The notes under the pieces: model-generated | The model's database searches: none | What the model saw: the letters and a program-made list of their open reading frames with translations, nothing else | Told to the model about the DNA's origin: nothing | Made by a program: the position numbers and the translations under genes | NCBI GenBank assembly: GCA_029265815.1 | Contig: JAJUGU010000006.1 | Span: 1-64,000, forward strand | Direction: 5' to 3' | Source of the DNA: Anaerolineaceae bacterium | Lineage (GTDB): Bacteria > Chloroflexota > Anaerolineae > Anaerolineales > Anaerolineaceae | Length of the DNA stretch: 64,000 bases | Shown: piece after piece, positions 8,940-17,267 of the stretch | Position numbering within the stretch: position 1 is the first letter of the stretch | How the letters are laid out: the number at the start of each line of letters is the position of its first letter

Positions 8940-9524
8940 ATGGATGCAGCCGTTGAAAGAAAAGCGAAAATTCGCAAGGCTGGCGGAGGTTTCGTGGTGG
9001 AGGAAAATGTAGATGCCGTGAAGTGGCCTCACGAGTGCGTGGTGTGCGGAGCTGCGCCCATGCTGACCGATGACATCAACCTGGCGCGAAAGATGAAAAA
9101 TGTGGGTCAGGTGCGCACGCAGGTGAAAGGCATTCCCTACTGTGAGACCTGTTTTAAAAAGGTTAAGGCAACCCGGCGCCTGGACATGGTTGTCTACATC
9201 CTCGCTCTCGTCTTTGGAATTCCATTAGGATTGTTCTTTACCTCGTTTTCTGCAAATACGCCAGGAACGCAGTTCGTGTGCTGCGGGCTGTTGATGGTGG
9301 CAGGGATCGGGATCGCCTGGCTTGTCTTTTACTTGATCATCCGTTTCCCGGTCAAGTCGATCTTCAAGGACAAATTTGTTGAAGAGACGGTGACAGCATC
9401 GCTCAACGAGATTACCCGGCTCGACGGCAGCCAAGGTTTCAACGTCAGCATATCCATTACACGGCCGGAATACGCCGGGAAATTCAATGACCTCAATGAG
9501 GTGGAACCGGAGGTTCCCGTATGA
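8940..9524 (+). CDS. Membrane protein with two cysteine pairs, function unknown
   Basis: A 194-residue protein with a strong RBS (GAAAGGAGG). The N-terminal soluble part has paired cysteines, CVVCG near residue 35 and CETC near residue 63, suggesting a metal-binding ribbon. Two membrane segments lie at about residues 80-100 and 113-135, then a soluble C-terminal domain of about 55 residues. Its stop overlaps the next start (ATGA), so it is translationally coupled to the RDD/SHOCT protein. A role in membrane-protein handling or sensing can only be guessed; I do not recognise a named family. Confidence 0.75.
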   Translation: MDAAVERKAKIRKAGGGFVVEENVDAVKWPHECVVCGAAPMLTDDINLARKMKNVGQVRTQVKGIPYCETCFKKVKATRRLDMVVYILALVFGIPLGLFFTSFSANTPGTQFVCCGLLMVAGIGIAWLVFYLIIRFPVKSIFKDKFVEETVTASLNEITRLDGSQGFNVSISITRPEYAGKFNDLNEVEPEVPV

Positions 9525-10129
9525 GACCTGGTAAATCACCCCAAATTCAAATTTCAGGCCTGGCGTCGCCTTACCGGAGGCTGGTGGCACGCCTGATCGA
9601 CCTGGCCGTTGGCGCAATCGTGATCTTTCCCCTTTCGTTGATCATCTTCGTGCCGTTCATGGATTTCGCAGGAAGTTCAGAATCTGAATCAACTTTCATG
9701 GGGTTGCTTTCGGCGTTTGCCTTCTTACTGCTGATGATGGCCTATGATACAGTGATGACCGCCCTATGGGGGCGCACGCTGGGCAAAATGGCGCTGGGTT
9801 TACGTGTGGTCGATATCAACGGTGAGAAGCCGGGCTGGGGAACTTCTCTTTTACGTGCGGCGTTATTATATCTGTCGGGGGTAGTCATACTGTTTGGCAT
9901 TGTGATCACGGCTTCTATCTTGGGCTGGGTTTTCATCGCCGGACTGGGACGAACGCAGCAATACCCGCACGAAAAGGCATCTAAAACTTATGTGATGACC
10001 AAAGGGCAGGCTGGTCCGATCATGGAAGAGATGAAAGTAACACCACATGATGATCTGGAACGGTTATACAAGTCAGGACTCATCAGCCAGGAAGAGTACG
10101 AGCGTAAGCGTAAGGAAGCCGGGTATTAA
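9521..10129 (+). CDS. RDD-family membrane protein with C-terminal SHOCT domain
   Basis: A 202-residue protein. The RDD core (about residues 12-150) begins ASPYRRLVARLIDLAVG, with the family's Arg and the Asp in the first helix (RLIDL), and continues with about three membrane segments including the GRTLGKMALGLRVVD loop typical of RDD proteins. The C-terminal 30 residues form a SHOCT motif (DDLERLYKSGLISQEEYERKRKE), a short helical hairpin often fused to membrane proteins. It overlaps the preceding gene by 4 bases. RDD proteins have been linked to ion transport and membrane stress, but no substrate is indicated here. Confidence 0.88.
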   Translation: MRPGKSPQIQISGLASPYRRLVARLIDLAVGAIVIFPLSLIIFVPFMDFAGSSESESTFMGLLSAFAFLLLMMAYDTVMTALWGRTLGKMALGLRVVDINGEKPGWGTSLLRAALLYLSGVVILFGIVITASILGWVFIAGLGRTQQYPHEKASKTYVMTKGQAGPIMEEMKVTPHDDLERLYKSGLISQEEYERKRKEAGY

Positions 10130-10197
10130 ACAGGCATACCTTAAAGAGAAGGCGGGGCATTGCCGATATTGCTTGGGTGAGTTCTGCAAGACACGAT

Positions 10198-10226
10198 TTG
10201 ACACAGAATTGATCCTTGAATAAATT
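10198..10226 (+). promoter_or_regulatory. Sigma-A-like promoter upstream of the lipoprotein pair
   Basis: A perfect TTGACA at 10198-10203, a 17-base spacer, and TAAATT at 10221-10226. The predicted start is about 80 bases upstream of the 10312 start codon. Confidence 0.55.
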
Positions 10227-10311
10227 GCTTTATTTATTAAACTCCACTATTATTGATATTGATCATATTTTTCTGCATTCTGTTCCCTGATCACGATTGC
10301 GAGGAATGAAG

Positions 10312-11241
10312 ATGACTCACTCTAAGGCTCTCCGATTGCTCTTTTTAGCATTATCCATCCTCATTCTGATGAGCTGTAATTTCAGGCCAGATGCTTTGAA
10401 AGGTTTATTCGCTTCATCTACACCCACACCCACCGACACACCCACCGCAACGGTTACGCCCAGCGTGACACCCACCTCAACCGCCACGCCAACTCCGCTT
10501 CCTGCGATCAACCTTACCCCCTGTGCGTATTTGCGCTACTGCCCTGAGGCTTCTAACATCGCCTCTTTCATAGACGAGGAACTTCCGGCTGGTGAGGATT
10601 ATTATGTGGAAATTCCACCAGAAACCAACGTTTACTTTGGCATTGGATGGGTCGCCAGGGATGAGATAAACCTTGCGGAGAATATAAAGCATATCCACTT
10701 CTTCTTCGAGATCGATGGTCATAATTATTATGATGAACGTTTTACCGCCCAGGATGTGGCTTACACGGTGGATAATCCTGATCCGGGGTACCCTTCCATC
10801 TTCACCGGCATCATCACCTCCGGATGGAAGGTTGGAGAGCCGCACCAGATCCGCATTGGCTACGAATTTGACGCGGAGATCTTCGACGGGTGGGATACCT
10901 ACCCGGCCGGGACGCGCTACGAGTACATTTACCTGGTGACGCCGGTGATCCTGCCCACGGTCACGCTCACGCCGTCGCCCATGCCGATCCCTACGGCGGT
11001 TCCATACACTCCCACACCGGCCTGCGACCGCAGCGCCTCGATCAAAATCATCAATGACACTGGCGCGCAGTTGACCATTTATATGAAAGGCCCGGCAAGC
11101 TTTACTTTCTACGTTGCTTCTGGTGAACAGATGATCAGCGTGTGCCCGGGAACGTACAGTTACACGGCCTACGGCTGCGGCGGCGCCTCGCGCACCGGTT
11201 CGGCCAGCGATGGAGACGAGATCGAGTTCTGGTGCGAGTGA
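10312..11241 (+). CDS. Secreted lipoprotein with Thr/Pro linker and cysteine-bearing C-terminal domain
   Basis: A protein of about 309 residues. The N-terminus is a lipoprotein signal (LLFLALSILILMSC lipobox), followed by a Thr/Pro-rich linker (TPTPTDTPTATVTP), a middle domain of about 130 residues with the pattern of a secreted beta-sandwich, and a second short Pro/Thr linker. The C-terminal 75-residue domain (starts ACDRSASIKIINDTG, ends DGDEIEFWCE) is strongly similar to the end of the next gene product. I prefer ATG 10312 because GAGG lies 7 bases before it; ATG 10306 and TTG 10297 are also in frame. Probably anchored on the outer face. Function unknown. Confidence 0.8.
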   Translation: MTHSKALRLLFLALSILILMSCNFRPDALKGLFASSTPTPTDTPTATVTPSVTPTSTATPTPLPAINLTPCAYLRYCPEASNIASFIDEELPAGEDYYVEIPPETNVYFGIGWVARDEINLAENIKHIHFFFEIDGHNYYDERFTAQDVAYTVDNPDPGYPSIFTGIITSGWKVGEPHQIRIGYEFDAEIFDGWDTYPAGTRYEYIYLVTPVILPTVTLTPSPMPIPTAVPYTPTPACDRSASIKIINDTGAQLTIYMKGPASFTFYVASGEQMISVCPGTYSYTAYGCGGASRTGSASDGDEIEFWCE

Positions 11242-11282
11242 TCTGAATTTTTCGCACCCGGCCAGTGAGTTGGAGGTGATCA

Positions 11283-11948
11283 ATGCTAGCATCAACCTCA
11301 CTGCGGCTTGCATTGCTTTTTACCGTTGTTCTTATGCTGCTCGCCTGCGGCACTGAATCTGGCAGCGAGTATGTCTATACTGAAGCACCGCAGGAAGTCT
11401 ACATCGCCCCTACCGCAACACAGGAGCCCGAAGCCACCCCCACCGTTGAAGAGGCGTGGGTCTCGGTGACCAAGAACACCAACTGCCGCAGCGGACCTTC
11501 CACTGTGTATCCGATCGAGGTGACCATTCCGCAGGGTATGGAGGTGAAGGTTCTCGGCCGAACATCGGGCAGCGATTACTACTACGTGCAGAACCCCGAC
11601 GATCCGGCGAGCGGCTGCTGGATCTGGGGAGAATTGGCCACCATCCCGGTCAATATTGAAATCTTGCCAATCTTTACTCCCTTGCCGCTGCCCACTCTTG
11701 CTTTTATTCCGACTGCTGCGATACCGGCCTGTGACCAGAATGCGTCGATCATGATCCAGAACGACACCGGCGGGCAGGTAACGCTGTATTTGAAGGGACC
11801 GTATAACTATACGTTTTATGTTTCACCGGGTACGCAAACGCTGAGCATCTGTTCGGGTTCGTATAGCTATACCGCCTACGGCTGCGGTGGCTCTTCGCGC
11901 AGCGGATCGGTCAGCGACGGAGACGAGATCGAATTCTGGTGTCAGTAG
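11283..11948 (+). CDS. Secreted lipoprotein with SH3-like domain and the same C-terminal domain as its neighbour
   Basis: A 221-residue lipoprotein (lipobox MLLACG). A bacterial SH3-like segment lies at about residues 58-120 (NCRSGPSTVYPIEVTIPQG is the usual RSGPS core, then SGCWIWGE). A proline-rich spacer follows, then the 75-residue C-terminal domain (ACDQNASIMIQNDTGG to EIEFWCQ) that matches the preceding lipoprotein almost residue for residue in its cysteines and the YSYTAYGCGG core. RBS GGAGGTG is good. It lies 41 bases after its neighbour, so the two form an operon ending at the 11979 terminator. A role in wall or surface-polymer binding is inferred from the SH3-like fold. Confidence 0.82.
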   Translation: MLASTSLRLALLFTVVLMLLACGTESGSEYVYTEAPQEVYIAPTATQEPEATPTVEEAWVSVTKNTNCRSGPSTVYPIEVTIPQGMEVKVLGRTSGSDYYYVQNPDDPASGCWIWGELATIPVNIEILPIFTPLPLPTLAFIPTAAIPACDQNASIMIQNDTGGQVTLYLKGPYNYTFYVSPGTQTLSICSGSYSYTAYGCGGSSRSGSVSDGDEIEFWCQ

Positions 11949-11978
11949 AAAACCGATAGCGGAAATCCTAAATTTCAT

Positions 11979-12010
11979 ACCGGGCATCCATTTGGATACC
12001 CGGTTCTTTT
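11979..12010 (+). terminator. Rho-independent terminator of the lipoprotein operon
   Basis: The stem accgggcatcc/ggatacccggt, with one mismatch and a four-base loop, is followed by TCTTTTT. It lies 30 bases after the stop of the second lipoprotein gene. Confidence 0.85.
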
Positions 12011-12362
12011 TCGATACGCCGTATTTCTTTCGCTGCGCAGCGCGCATGATCAGAAGGATGAGAAGAGTGACCCTGAAGAGAGCGAGGAAGATGTCGTCCA
12101 GGATCACACCCAGCGCCAGCAGGGGGGTGCGCGCAACTGGTGGGTCAGCTCGTTGACACAATACGCGTTGATCTGGTTGGTCGAACCGTCGTACCAGGGT
12201 TCGAACTATAATTTGGCTGTAGCAGGACAGATGACCTGGTCGGCAAGGCCAAACATGGTTTCAGGAAAGACCCCTCCCCGGCACACCGCCGATGGTACCG
12301 AAGCTGACCACGGCGGTGAAAGCCGTAAGTGAGCGCAATCAATAGATCTGCACATCTGAGGA
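12011..12362. other. Gene-free stretch, possibly with degraded coding remnants
   Basis: About 350 bases between convergent units. The minus strand contains short hydrophobic protein-like stretches (for example LLALGVILDDIFLALF) interrupted by frame changes and stops, so it may hold remnants of a decayed gene. No intact gene, RNA or repeat is recognisable. Confidence 0.3.
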
Positions 12363-14216
12363 TCAGGATCTCCTTTTGCGCAATACCAAAAATAAGACCA
12401 GCAGCAACCCAGAAGTCAGACATACCAAACCCAGCGGCGATTTATAAGCGGTGCTGTGCTCCTCAGTCTTCTGAATGATGGGTACAGGAGAGGTCTTGTT
12501 TTCATAAGCGCCGAGGTCTACAACAGCATGACCGTCGCCGTTGCCGTCTTGCACGCGTGCTGCTTGGTCTAGATCCATCGCTCCCGCATCCTCCGCGGAA
12601 GGTACACCCGAATCCACGCAGGGCGAGGCGGGTTGCAGATGGTAGTCACCTGAAGCAGGATCGACAAAGCCGGGTTCCGTGTTGAAATTGCCATCGTGAC
12701 CGGTGAAGCGTGCATCGTTGAGGCGCGAGTAAGTTACAGTGGTGGGTGACTCAGAACCGAGGATCGCGTCATTGCCGCCGTTCTGCCAGAGGATGGTATT
12801 TACTACGCTTACCCCGTCAATGGTGTTGCGGGCATCGAGGGTGTTAATATTCAACCCACCCGCCCACAGGTTTTCAATGCCGTTGTTCACCAGAGTCACG
12901 TTGCTGATGGTAACATTTTTGATTTGGTTATTGCGGCTTTTTCCGTCATCACCGTGAAGCAGAATACCCGCATCAAGGCAGCCGTTGACCAGAGTGTTAC
13001 GTACGATGACGTTCTCCAGCAGGTTGTCATGCGCTCCGCCGGTGCCAGCATAAAAAGAAATCCCGTTGGCAGCGCAGTCAGAAATGATATTGCGGTCGAT
13101 CAATATATCAGTAGTGGAATTATTGTAGGCATTGTCACCTGTAGCACCGCTAAACTGGATGCCGCCCCCCGTAAACCGATTGTCGGTGATCGTCACGTTG
13201 GTAAGCCGATTCCCTGATGAATTAGCGCCGGATTCACTTAATATTTCGATAGTAACTAGTGAACCGCTCACCTGGTTTTCAGCGATGGTGATATCGCTGG
13301 TCAGGTTATCCCGGCAGTTTTCCGCACCGTCGTCGATCAGGATTGATACGCTGGTGTGTCCGCTGATGTGATTGCCTTTGATCTGGATATCACGGATCGT
13401 GTTGTGTGATAAATCAGAGAGCCCTGTGGGAGAAATGTAGATGCCAATCACTGGAGCAGACGCGGTCAACCTGTTGGAATTGATCGAAATGTTCGAAATC
13501 TCATTGTAATTTGCATCAGCAGCAAAGCCGGTGTGGATTGTGATGCCAAACCGGTAGGATTTGAGGGTATTGCCACTCAGCTCAACGTTGCGGATCACCG
13601 CGTGGTCGCGGAAATTGCCGATGAGAATCGCGCTCCAGCCAATGTTGGTGAGGATGTTATTGCGTATGGTTATGTTTTCCACAACGGAAATATCGTTTTG
13701 CGTGTTGGTGGTGATCTCTATCCCATTGGAAGTGAAGTTGCGCAGCTGGAGCCCCTCAATGACCACGTCAGATGCAGCCTGAATCTGCAATCCTTCGTGT
13801 ACCTCGCCTAAGGAATCGAGGGTGATATCGGGGACGCCGTCGTCGTTGATGTCACCATCCAGCGTGAGACTGCCGCGGTTGATGGGCGGCAGGGGTTGAG
13901 TGAGCTTAATGACCGTACCGCTTAGCGAGGGGTCAAAATTAATGGTTTCGTGGGTGCCAGTATCGGCCTGCACAGCCTGAAGCGCCTCAGGCAGCGAGAT
14001 TCCATCGGGGCCGGGGTTGGCGAGAAGGGCCGCCGGGCTGGAGAGATCACCGTTAAGTTCTTCACTGCTGTTCGTTACAGTGAGGGTGAGCCCCGGTGTT
14101 TGAGTGGTTTGCGCGTGTGTGAGGGTTATGGTCGATGGCAGCGAGATCAACAGCAACAGAACGAGCAAAGCATCGATGGGGAGCAAGACCCGTTTAATTG
14201 ACCGCTTCCCGATCAT
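12363..14216 (-). CDS. Secreted right-handed beta-helix protein with C-terminal membrane anchor
   Basis: A 617-residue exported protein. It has an N-terminal signal peptide (hydrophobic about 10-32, then THAQTTQ) and an N-terminal cap. From about residue 120 to 480 there are many degenerate turns of the form NxxxxNxIxxNxIxG, typical of parallel beta-helix (pectate-lyase-like) repeats. Next comes a segment resembling choice-of-anchor Q (YHLQPASPCVDSG, then VDLGAYE near residue 570). The C-terminus is a membrane helix followed by LRKRRS, a surface-anchoring tail. No catalytic residues can be assigned, so it may bind or cleave polysaccharide. Its RBS lies in a hairpin. Confidence 0.85.
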   Translation of the reverse strand: MIGKRSIKRVLLPIDALLVLLLLISLPSTITLTHAQTTQTPGLTLTVTNSSEELNGDLSSPAALLANPGPDGISLPEALQAVQADTGTHETINFDPSLSGTVIKLTQPLPPINRGSLTLDGDINDDGVPDITLDSLGEVHEGLQIQAASDVVIEGLQLRNFTSNGIEITTNTQNDISVVENITIRNNILTNIGWSAILIGNFRDHAVIRNVELSGNTLKSYRFGITIHTGFAADANYNEISNISINSNRLTASAPVIGIYISPTGLSDLSHNTIRDIQIKGNHISGHTSVSILIDDGAENCRDNLTSDITIAENQVSGSLVTIEILSESGANSSGNRLTNVTITDNRFTGGGIQFSGATGDNAYNNSTTDILIDRNIISDCAANGISFYAGTGGAHDNLLENVIVRNTLVNGCLDAGILLHGDDGKSRNNQIKNVTISNVTLVNNGIENLWAGGLNINTLDARNTIDGVSVVNTILWQNGGNDAILGSESPTTVTYSRLNDARFTGHDGNFNTEPGFVDPASGDYHLQPASPCVDSGVPSAEDAGAMDLDQAARVQDGNGDGHAVVDLGAYENKTSPVPIIQKTEEHSTAYKSPLGLVCLTSGLLLVLFLVLRKRRS

Positions 14217-14222
14217 GCGAAA

Positions 14223-14252
14223 TCCTTTCAGGCGCGTGTGCGCCGTTGAAAG
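14223..14252 (-). promoter_or_regulatory. Hairpin sequestering the Shine-Dalgarno of the beta-helix gene
   Basis: On the minus strand CTTTCA pairs with TGAAAG and GGCGC with GCGCC around a four-base loop, with a two-base bulge. The 3' arm contains the GAAAGGA Shine-Dalgarno located 7 bases before the ATG at 14216. This could be a translational control element or RNA thermometer; function is inferred from geometry alone. Confidence 0.5.
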
Positions 14253-14674
14253 TTGAACAAGGCCACAGGAATATTATAGCTCTACGACCGGTTGTGGATC
14301 AAAGGCGAAAAGTGTGCGTGGTTGGCATAAAGCAAATTATCTGAGAATGGAGGGTAATACTTGGTATCATCAGCGAAGGGAGAAGATGGGGGTTAGAGGG
14401 TTCAAATAGGACAGCTTCTTAGATGAAATTGGGAATTTGATTAATTGTTCTTTTAAAAAAAGATCCGTGTCATGAGGGGGGGGTAGGGTAAAGTATTAAT
14501 TGGGGAATAATCTCAATGGGAGTAATCATTCATTTTATAAATCTTCACTTATAGTTAATCAGGCTTTATTTTTATTGTCATACTAATATTTATTTTTTTT
14601 TGCAATAGGACTTTAATATGGGTTGCCACCAATCCAAGTAAAATAGAGTGAAAATAAAGAGTGGGAGATTTCTT
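14253..14674. other. Intergenic region before the restriction-modification island
   Basis: About 420 bases, becoming markedly AT-rich after 14440. It must hold the promoters of the divergent beta-helix gene and of the modification gene, but no convincing -35/-10 pair or repeat was recognised. Confidence 0.5.
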
Positions 14675-17266
14675 ATGGATCGATTAAAGAAACATGAGCA
14701 ACAATTCTTCAACGCCTTACAGGATATATTTGTAGGTGCAAAAGTAGAGGGTGATTCGGGCTATGTGAACCTGATGCGTATTAAATCCCGCTATTATGAG
14801 CAGGGAGTCTTCCCGCAATTGCAGAAGGATATCACTGCCGCGCTGCAGCCTTTCCCGGATTTCCGCGAAGAATTGTTTGACAAACTGTTCACCTTCTTCC
14901 AGCGCTACTTCAGTGAAAGCGGCTCGATCTACTTCCGCTATACCGCCCTGCACCAGAACGTGTATGAGAAGGTTTATACCGATGACCGCGATGTGATCCT
15001 GTTTTGGAAAACCCACATGCTGTATTACGTCAAGACGGACCGCATCTTCACCAGCATGAACGTGGAAGTGGATGGGGTCAAGTTCTTCTTCGACGCTTCC
15101 AAAATGACGCTCAAAAAATCCAACGAGAAGCGCGAAGTCGTTTATGCTTTCCGCAAGGTTCAGCCCGAAGACGGCACGCTGGTCTTTGACGTGGCTTATT
15201 CTGAAAAAGGTAAAACCACCAGAGTGGACGATATCCTCAAGGACATCAAGAAAGCCAACGGAAAATTGGATGACGAGACGCTCAACAAAGCCTTCCGCGT
15301 TTTTGAAAAGCAGAGTGAAGTAGATTTCTTTATCAATAAAGATGCCCGCGCCTTTTTACAGGAGCAATTTGACCTGTGGATGTATCAATACTTGTTTGCC
15401 GGGCAGAACGTTTGGAGCGCCGAGCGCCTGGCGCAGTTACAGGTGCTAAAAAGCATTGCCTATAAGATTATTGATTTTATCAGCCAGTTTGAAGACGAGC
15501 TGGTTAAGATCTGGAACAAGCCCAAATTCGTGCGCAACAGCCACTATGTATTGACACTGGATAAAATGGGCAGCAGCCCGGTGCTGGAGAAATTGCTGGT
15601 GCACCCCAACCTGCCGCAGCAGATGCAGGAATGGCGCGACCTGGGCATGATTGATGAGGATTTCAGGCTGGAGATGCTCACCCAGAAAGACAAGTCCGGC
15701 GCACTGCTGCACCTGAAGTACCAGTACCTGCCCATCGATACAAAATACTTTTCCGACCTGGAGCTGGACATTCTGGCGCTGTTTGACGACCTGGATGCCG
15801 CCCTGGATGGCTGGTTGGTACACAGCGAGAATTACCAGGCACTAAACACATTACAGTCAAAATTTTGTGGGAAAGTGAAGACCATTTATATTGATCCTCC
15901 ATACAATACCGGAACTGATGGCTTCATTTATCGCGATAAATATTTTCAATCAAGTTGGCTTTCAATGATTGGAAATAGGTTAAATATCGGGCAAAAATTT
16001 CTGAAAAGGAATGGAATAGCTCTTATTTCGATAGACGATTATGAAATTGCGAACTTGAGATTAATAACAGATGAAGTTTTTGGAAATGAATCTTTTGTTT
16101 GTAATTTTGTTTGGCGCAGGCGAATTTCTTCAAGCTTATCAAATCAACTAGTTTCTAGCGACCATGAATATGTCCTAGCAGTATCACCAAATCGTGGGAA
16201 TGTTGAAATACTTGGCGAAGATCGCGATATGTCTAAATTTGATCAAGTTGATAATTCAGGAAGAAAATATGCTAGTATGCCTCTCTCTGTTGGAATGACA
16301 AAAAACCAACGGCCAAATCAATGGTATGAATTAATTAATCCAAATACCAATCACTCATATTGGCCTCCTGAGGGGAGAGTATGGTGTTACTACCCGCCTA
16401 CAATGAAAAAGAAGATTGAAGAAGGTCAAATTTTATGGCCCGATGATTTTCCTGATAGAAAAATGAATGTGCCACGATTAAAGTTGTATCCTGAAGATAT
16501 AAAAAAAGAAAAAAAACCTGTTTCTACTTGGATTTTCGAAAAGTCAGAAAGAAAAACATCAAATGAAAACGATCTAGAGATAATTTCGAGTGGTAGGAAT
16601 GAAGAAGGAACAAGAAATCTTAAAGATGTAATTGGGGGTTTCGCTGATCAGATTTATCCTAAACCTCTTTCCCTTATTGAGGGGTTGTGCAATCAGTTTT
16701 CCTTCGAAGAAGACGTTATCCTCGATTTCTTTGCCGGTTCCGGCACTACTGCCCATGCAGTGATGAACCTGAACCGTGCCGATGGTGGCAAACGCAAGTA
16801 CATCCTGGTGGAAATGGGTGAACATTTCAACAACGTCATTCTGCCGAGGATCAAGAAGGTGGCATTTTCTGATAAGTGGAAAGAGGGCAAACCCAATGGC
16901 AACGCCGGTATAAGCCATTTTGTCAAATATTTCGACCTAGAGCAATACGAAGACGTGCTGCGCCGCGCGCACTACGCTGACGCCGACCTGTTCCACAATC
17001 CCTACGAAGATCCCTATCACAGCTATGTCTTCCTGCGAGATATGAAGATGCTCGATTCCGTCGAGATTGACGAAGAGCAGAACACAGTCCATTTTCACCC
17101 CGAACGGCTTTACCCTGACATTGATTTAGCTGAAACCCTCTCGCAGCGGCGCGGCAAGTGGATCAAACGCATCACTGCCGATTACGTCGAGTTTCAGGAT
17201 GGCGAACGCATGAGCCTGACCGACCCCGATTGGCAGGTCATCAAACCCCTGGTCTGGTGGCAGTAG
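14675..17266 (+). CDS. Type III-like DNA modification methyltransferase (Mod), beta class, with long N-terminal extension
   Basis: Adds a methyl group (probably N6-adenine) to the recognition site of the restriction system below. The 863-residue protein has motif IV DPPYNTG at residue 407 and the SAM-binding motif I DFFAGSGTTAHAV at about 684-696, the order IV-TRD-I of beta-class enzymes. The target-recognition region lies between them. Classical Mod subunits have DPPY near residue 120, so the first 390 residues are an extra domain. ATG 14675 is chosen because GGGAG precedes it by 8 bases; GTG 14648 is also in frame. The centre (about 15840-16700) is strikingly AT-rich compared with both flanks. 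Confidence 0.9.
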   Translation: MDRLKKHEQQFFNALQDIFVGAKVEGDSGYVNLMRIKSRYYEQGVFPQLQKDITAALQPFPDFREELFDKLFTFFQRYFSESGSIYFRYTALHQNVYEKVYTDDRDVILFWKTHMLYYVKTDRIFTSMNVEVDGVKFFFDASKMTLKKSNEKREVVYAFRKVQPEDGTLVFDVAYSEKGKTTRVDDILKDIKKANGKLDDETLNKAFRVFEKQSEVDFFINKDARAFLQEQFDLWMYQYLFAGQNVWSAERLAQLQVLKSIAYKIIDFISQFEDELVKIWNKPKFVRNSHYVLTLDKMGSSPVLEKLLVHPNLPQQMQEWRDLGMIDEDFRLEMLTQKDKSGALLHLKYQYLPIDTKYFSDLELDILALFDDLDAALDGWLVHSENYQALNTLQSKFCGKVKTIYIDPPYNTGTDGFIYRDKYFQSSWLSMIGNRLNIGQKFLKRNGIALISIDDYEIANLRLITDEVFGNESFVCNFVWRRRISSSLSNQLVSSDHEYVLAVSPNRGNVEILGEDRDMSKFDQVDNSGRKYASMPLSVGMTKNQRPNQWYELINPNTNHSYWPPEGRVWCYYPPTMKKKIEEGQILWPDDFPDRKMNVPRLKLYPEDIKKEKKPVSTWIFEKSERKTSNENDLEIISSGRNEEGTRNLKDVIGGFADQIYPKPLSLIEGLCNQFSFEEDVILDFFAGSGTTAHAVMNLNRADGGKRKYILVEMGEHFNNVILPRIKKVAFSDKWKEGKPNGNAGISHFVKYFDLEQYEDVLRRAHYADADLFHNPYEDPYHSYVFLRDMKMLDSVEIDEEQNTVHFHPERLYPDIDLAETLSQRRGKWIKRITADYVEFQDGERMSLTDPDWQVIKPLVWWQ

Positions 17267-17267
17267 C

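Noticed and set aside
10477-11313. Minus-strand frame of 278 codons opposite the first lipoprotein
   Set aside because: Arg/Val-rich shadow of the plus-strand lipoprotein, whose signal peptide, RBS and shared C-terminal domain fix the strand.
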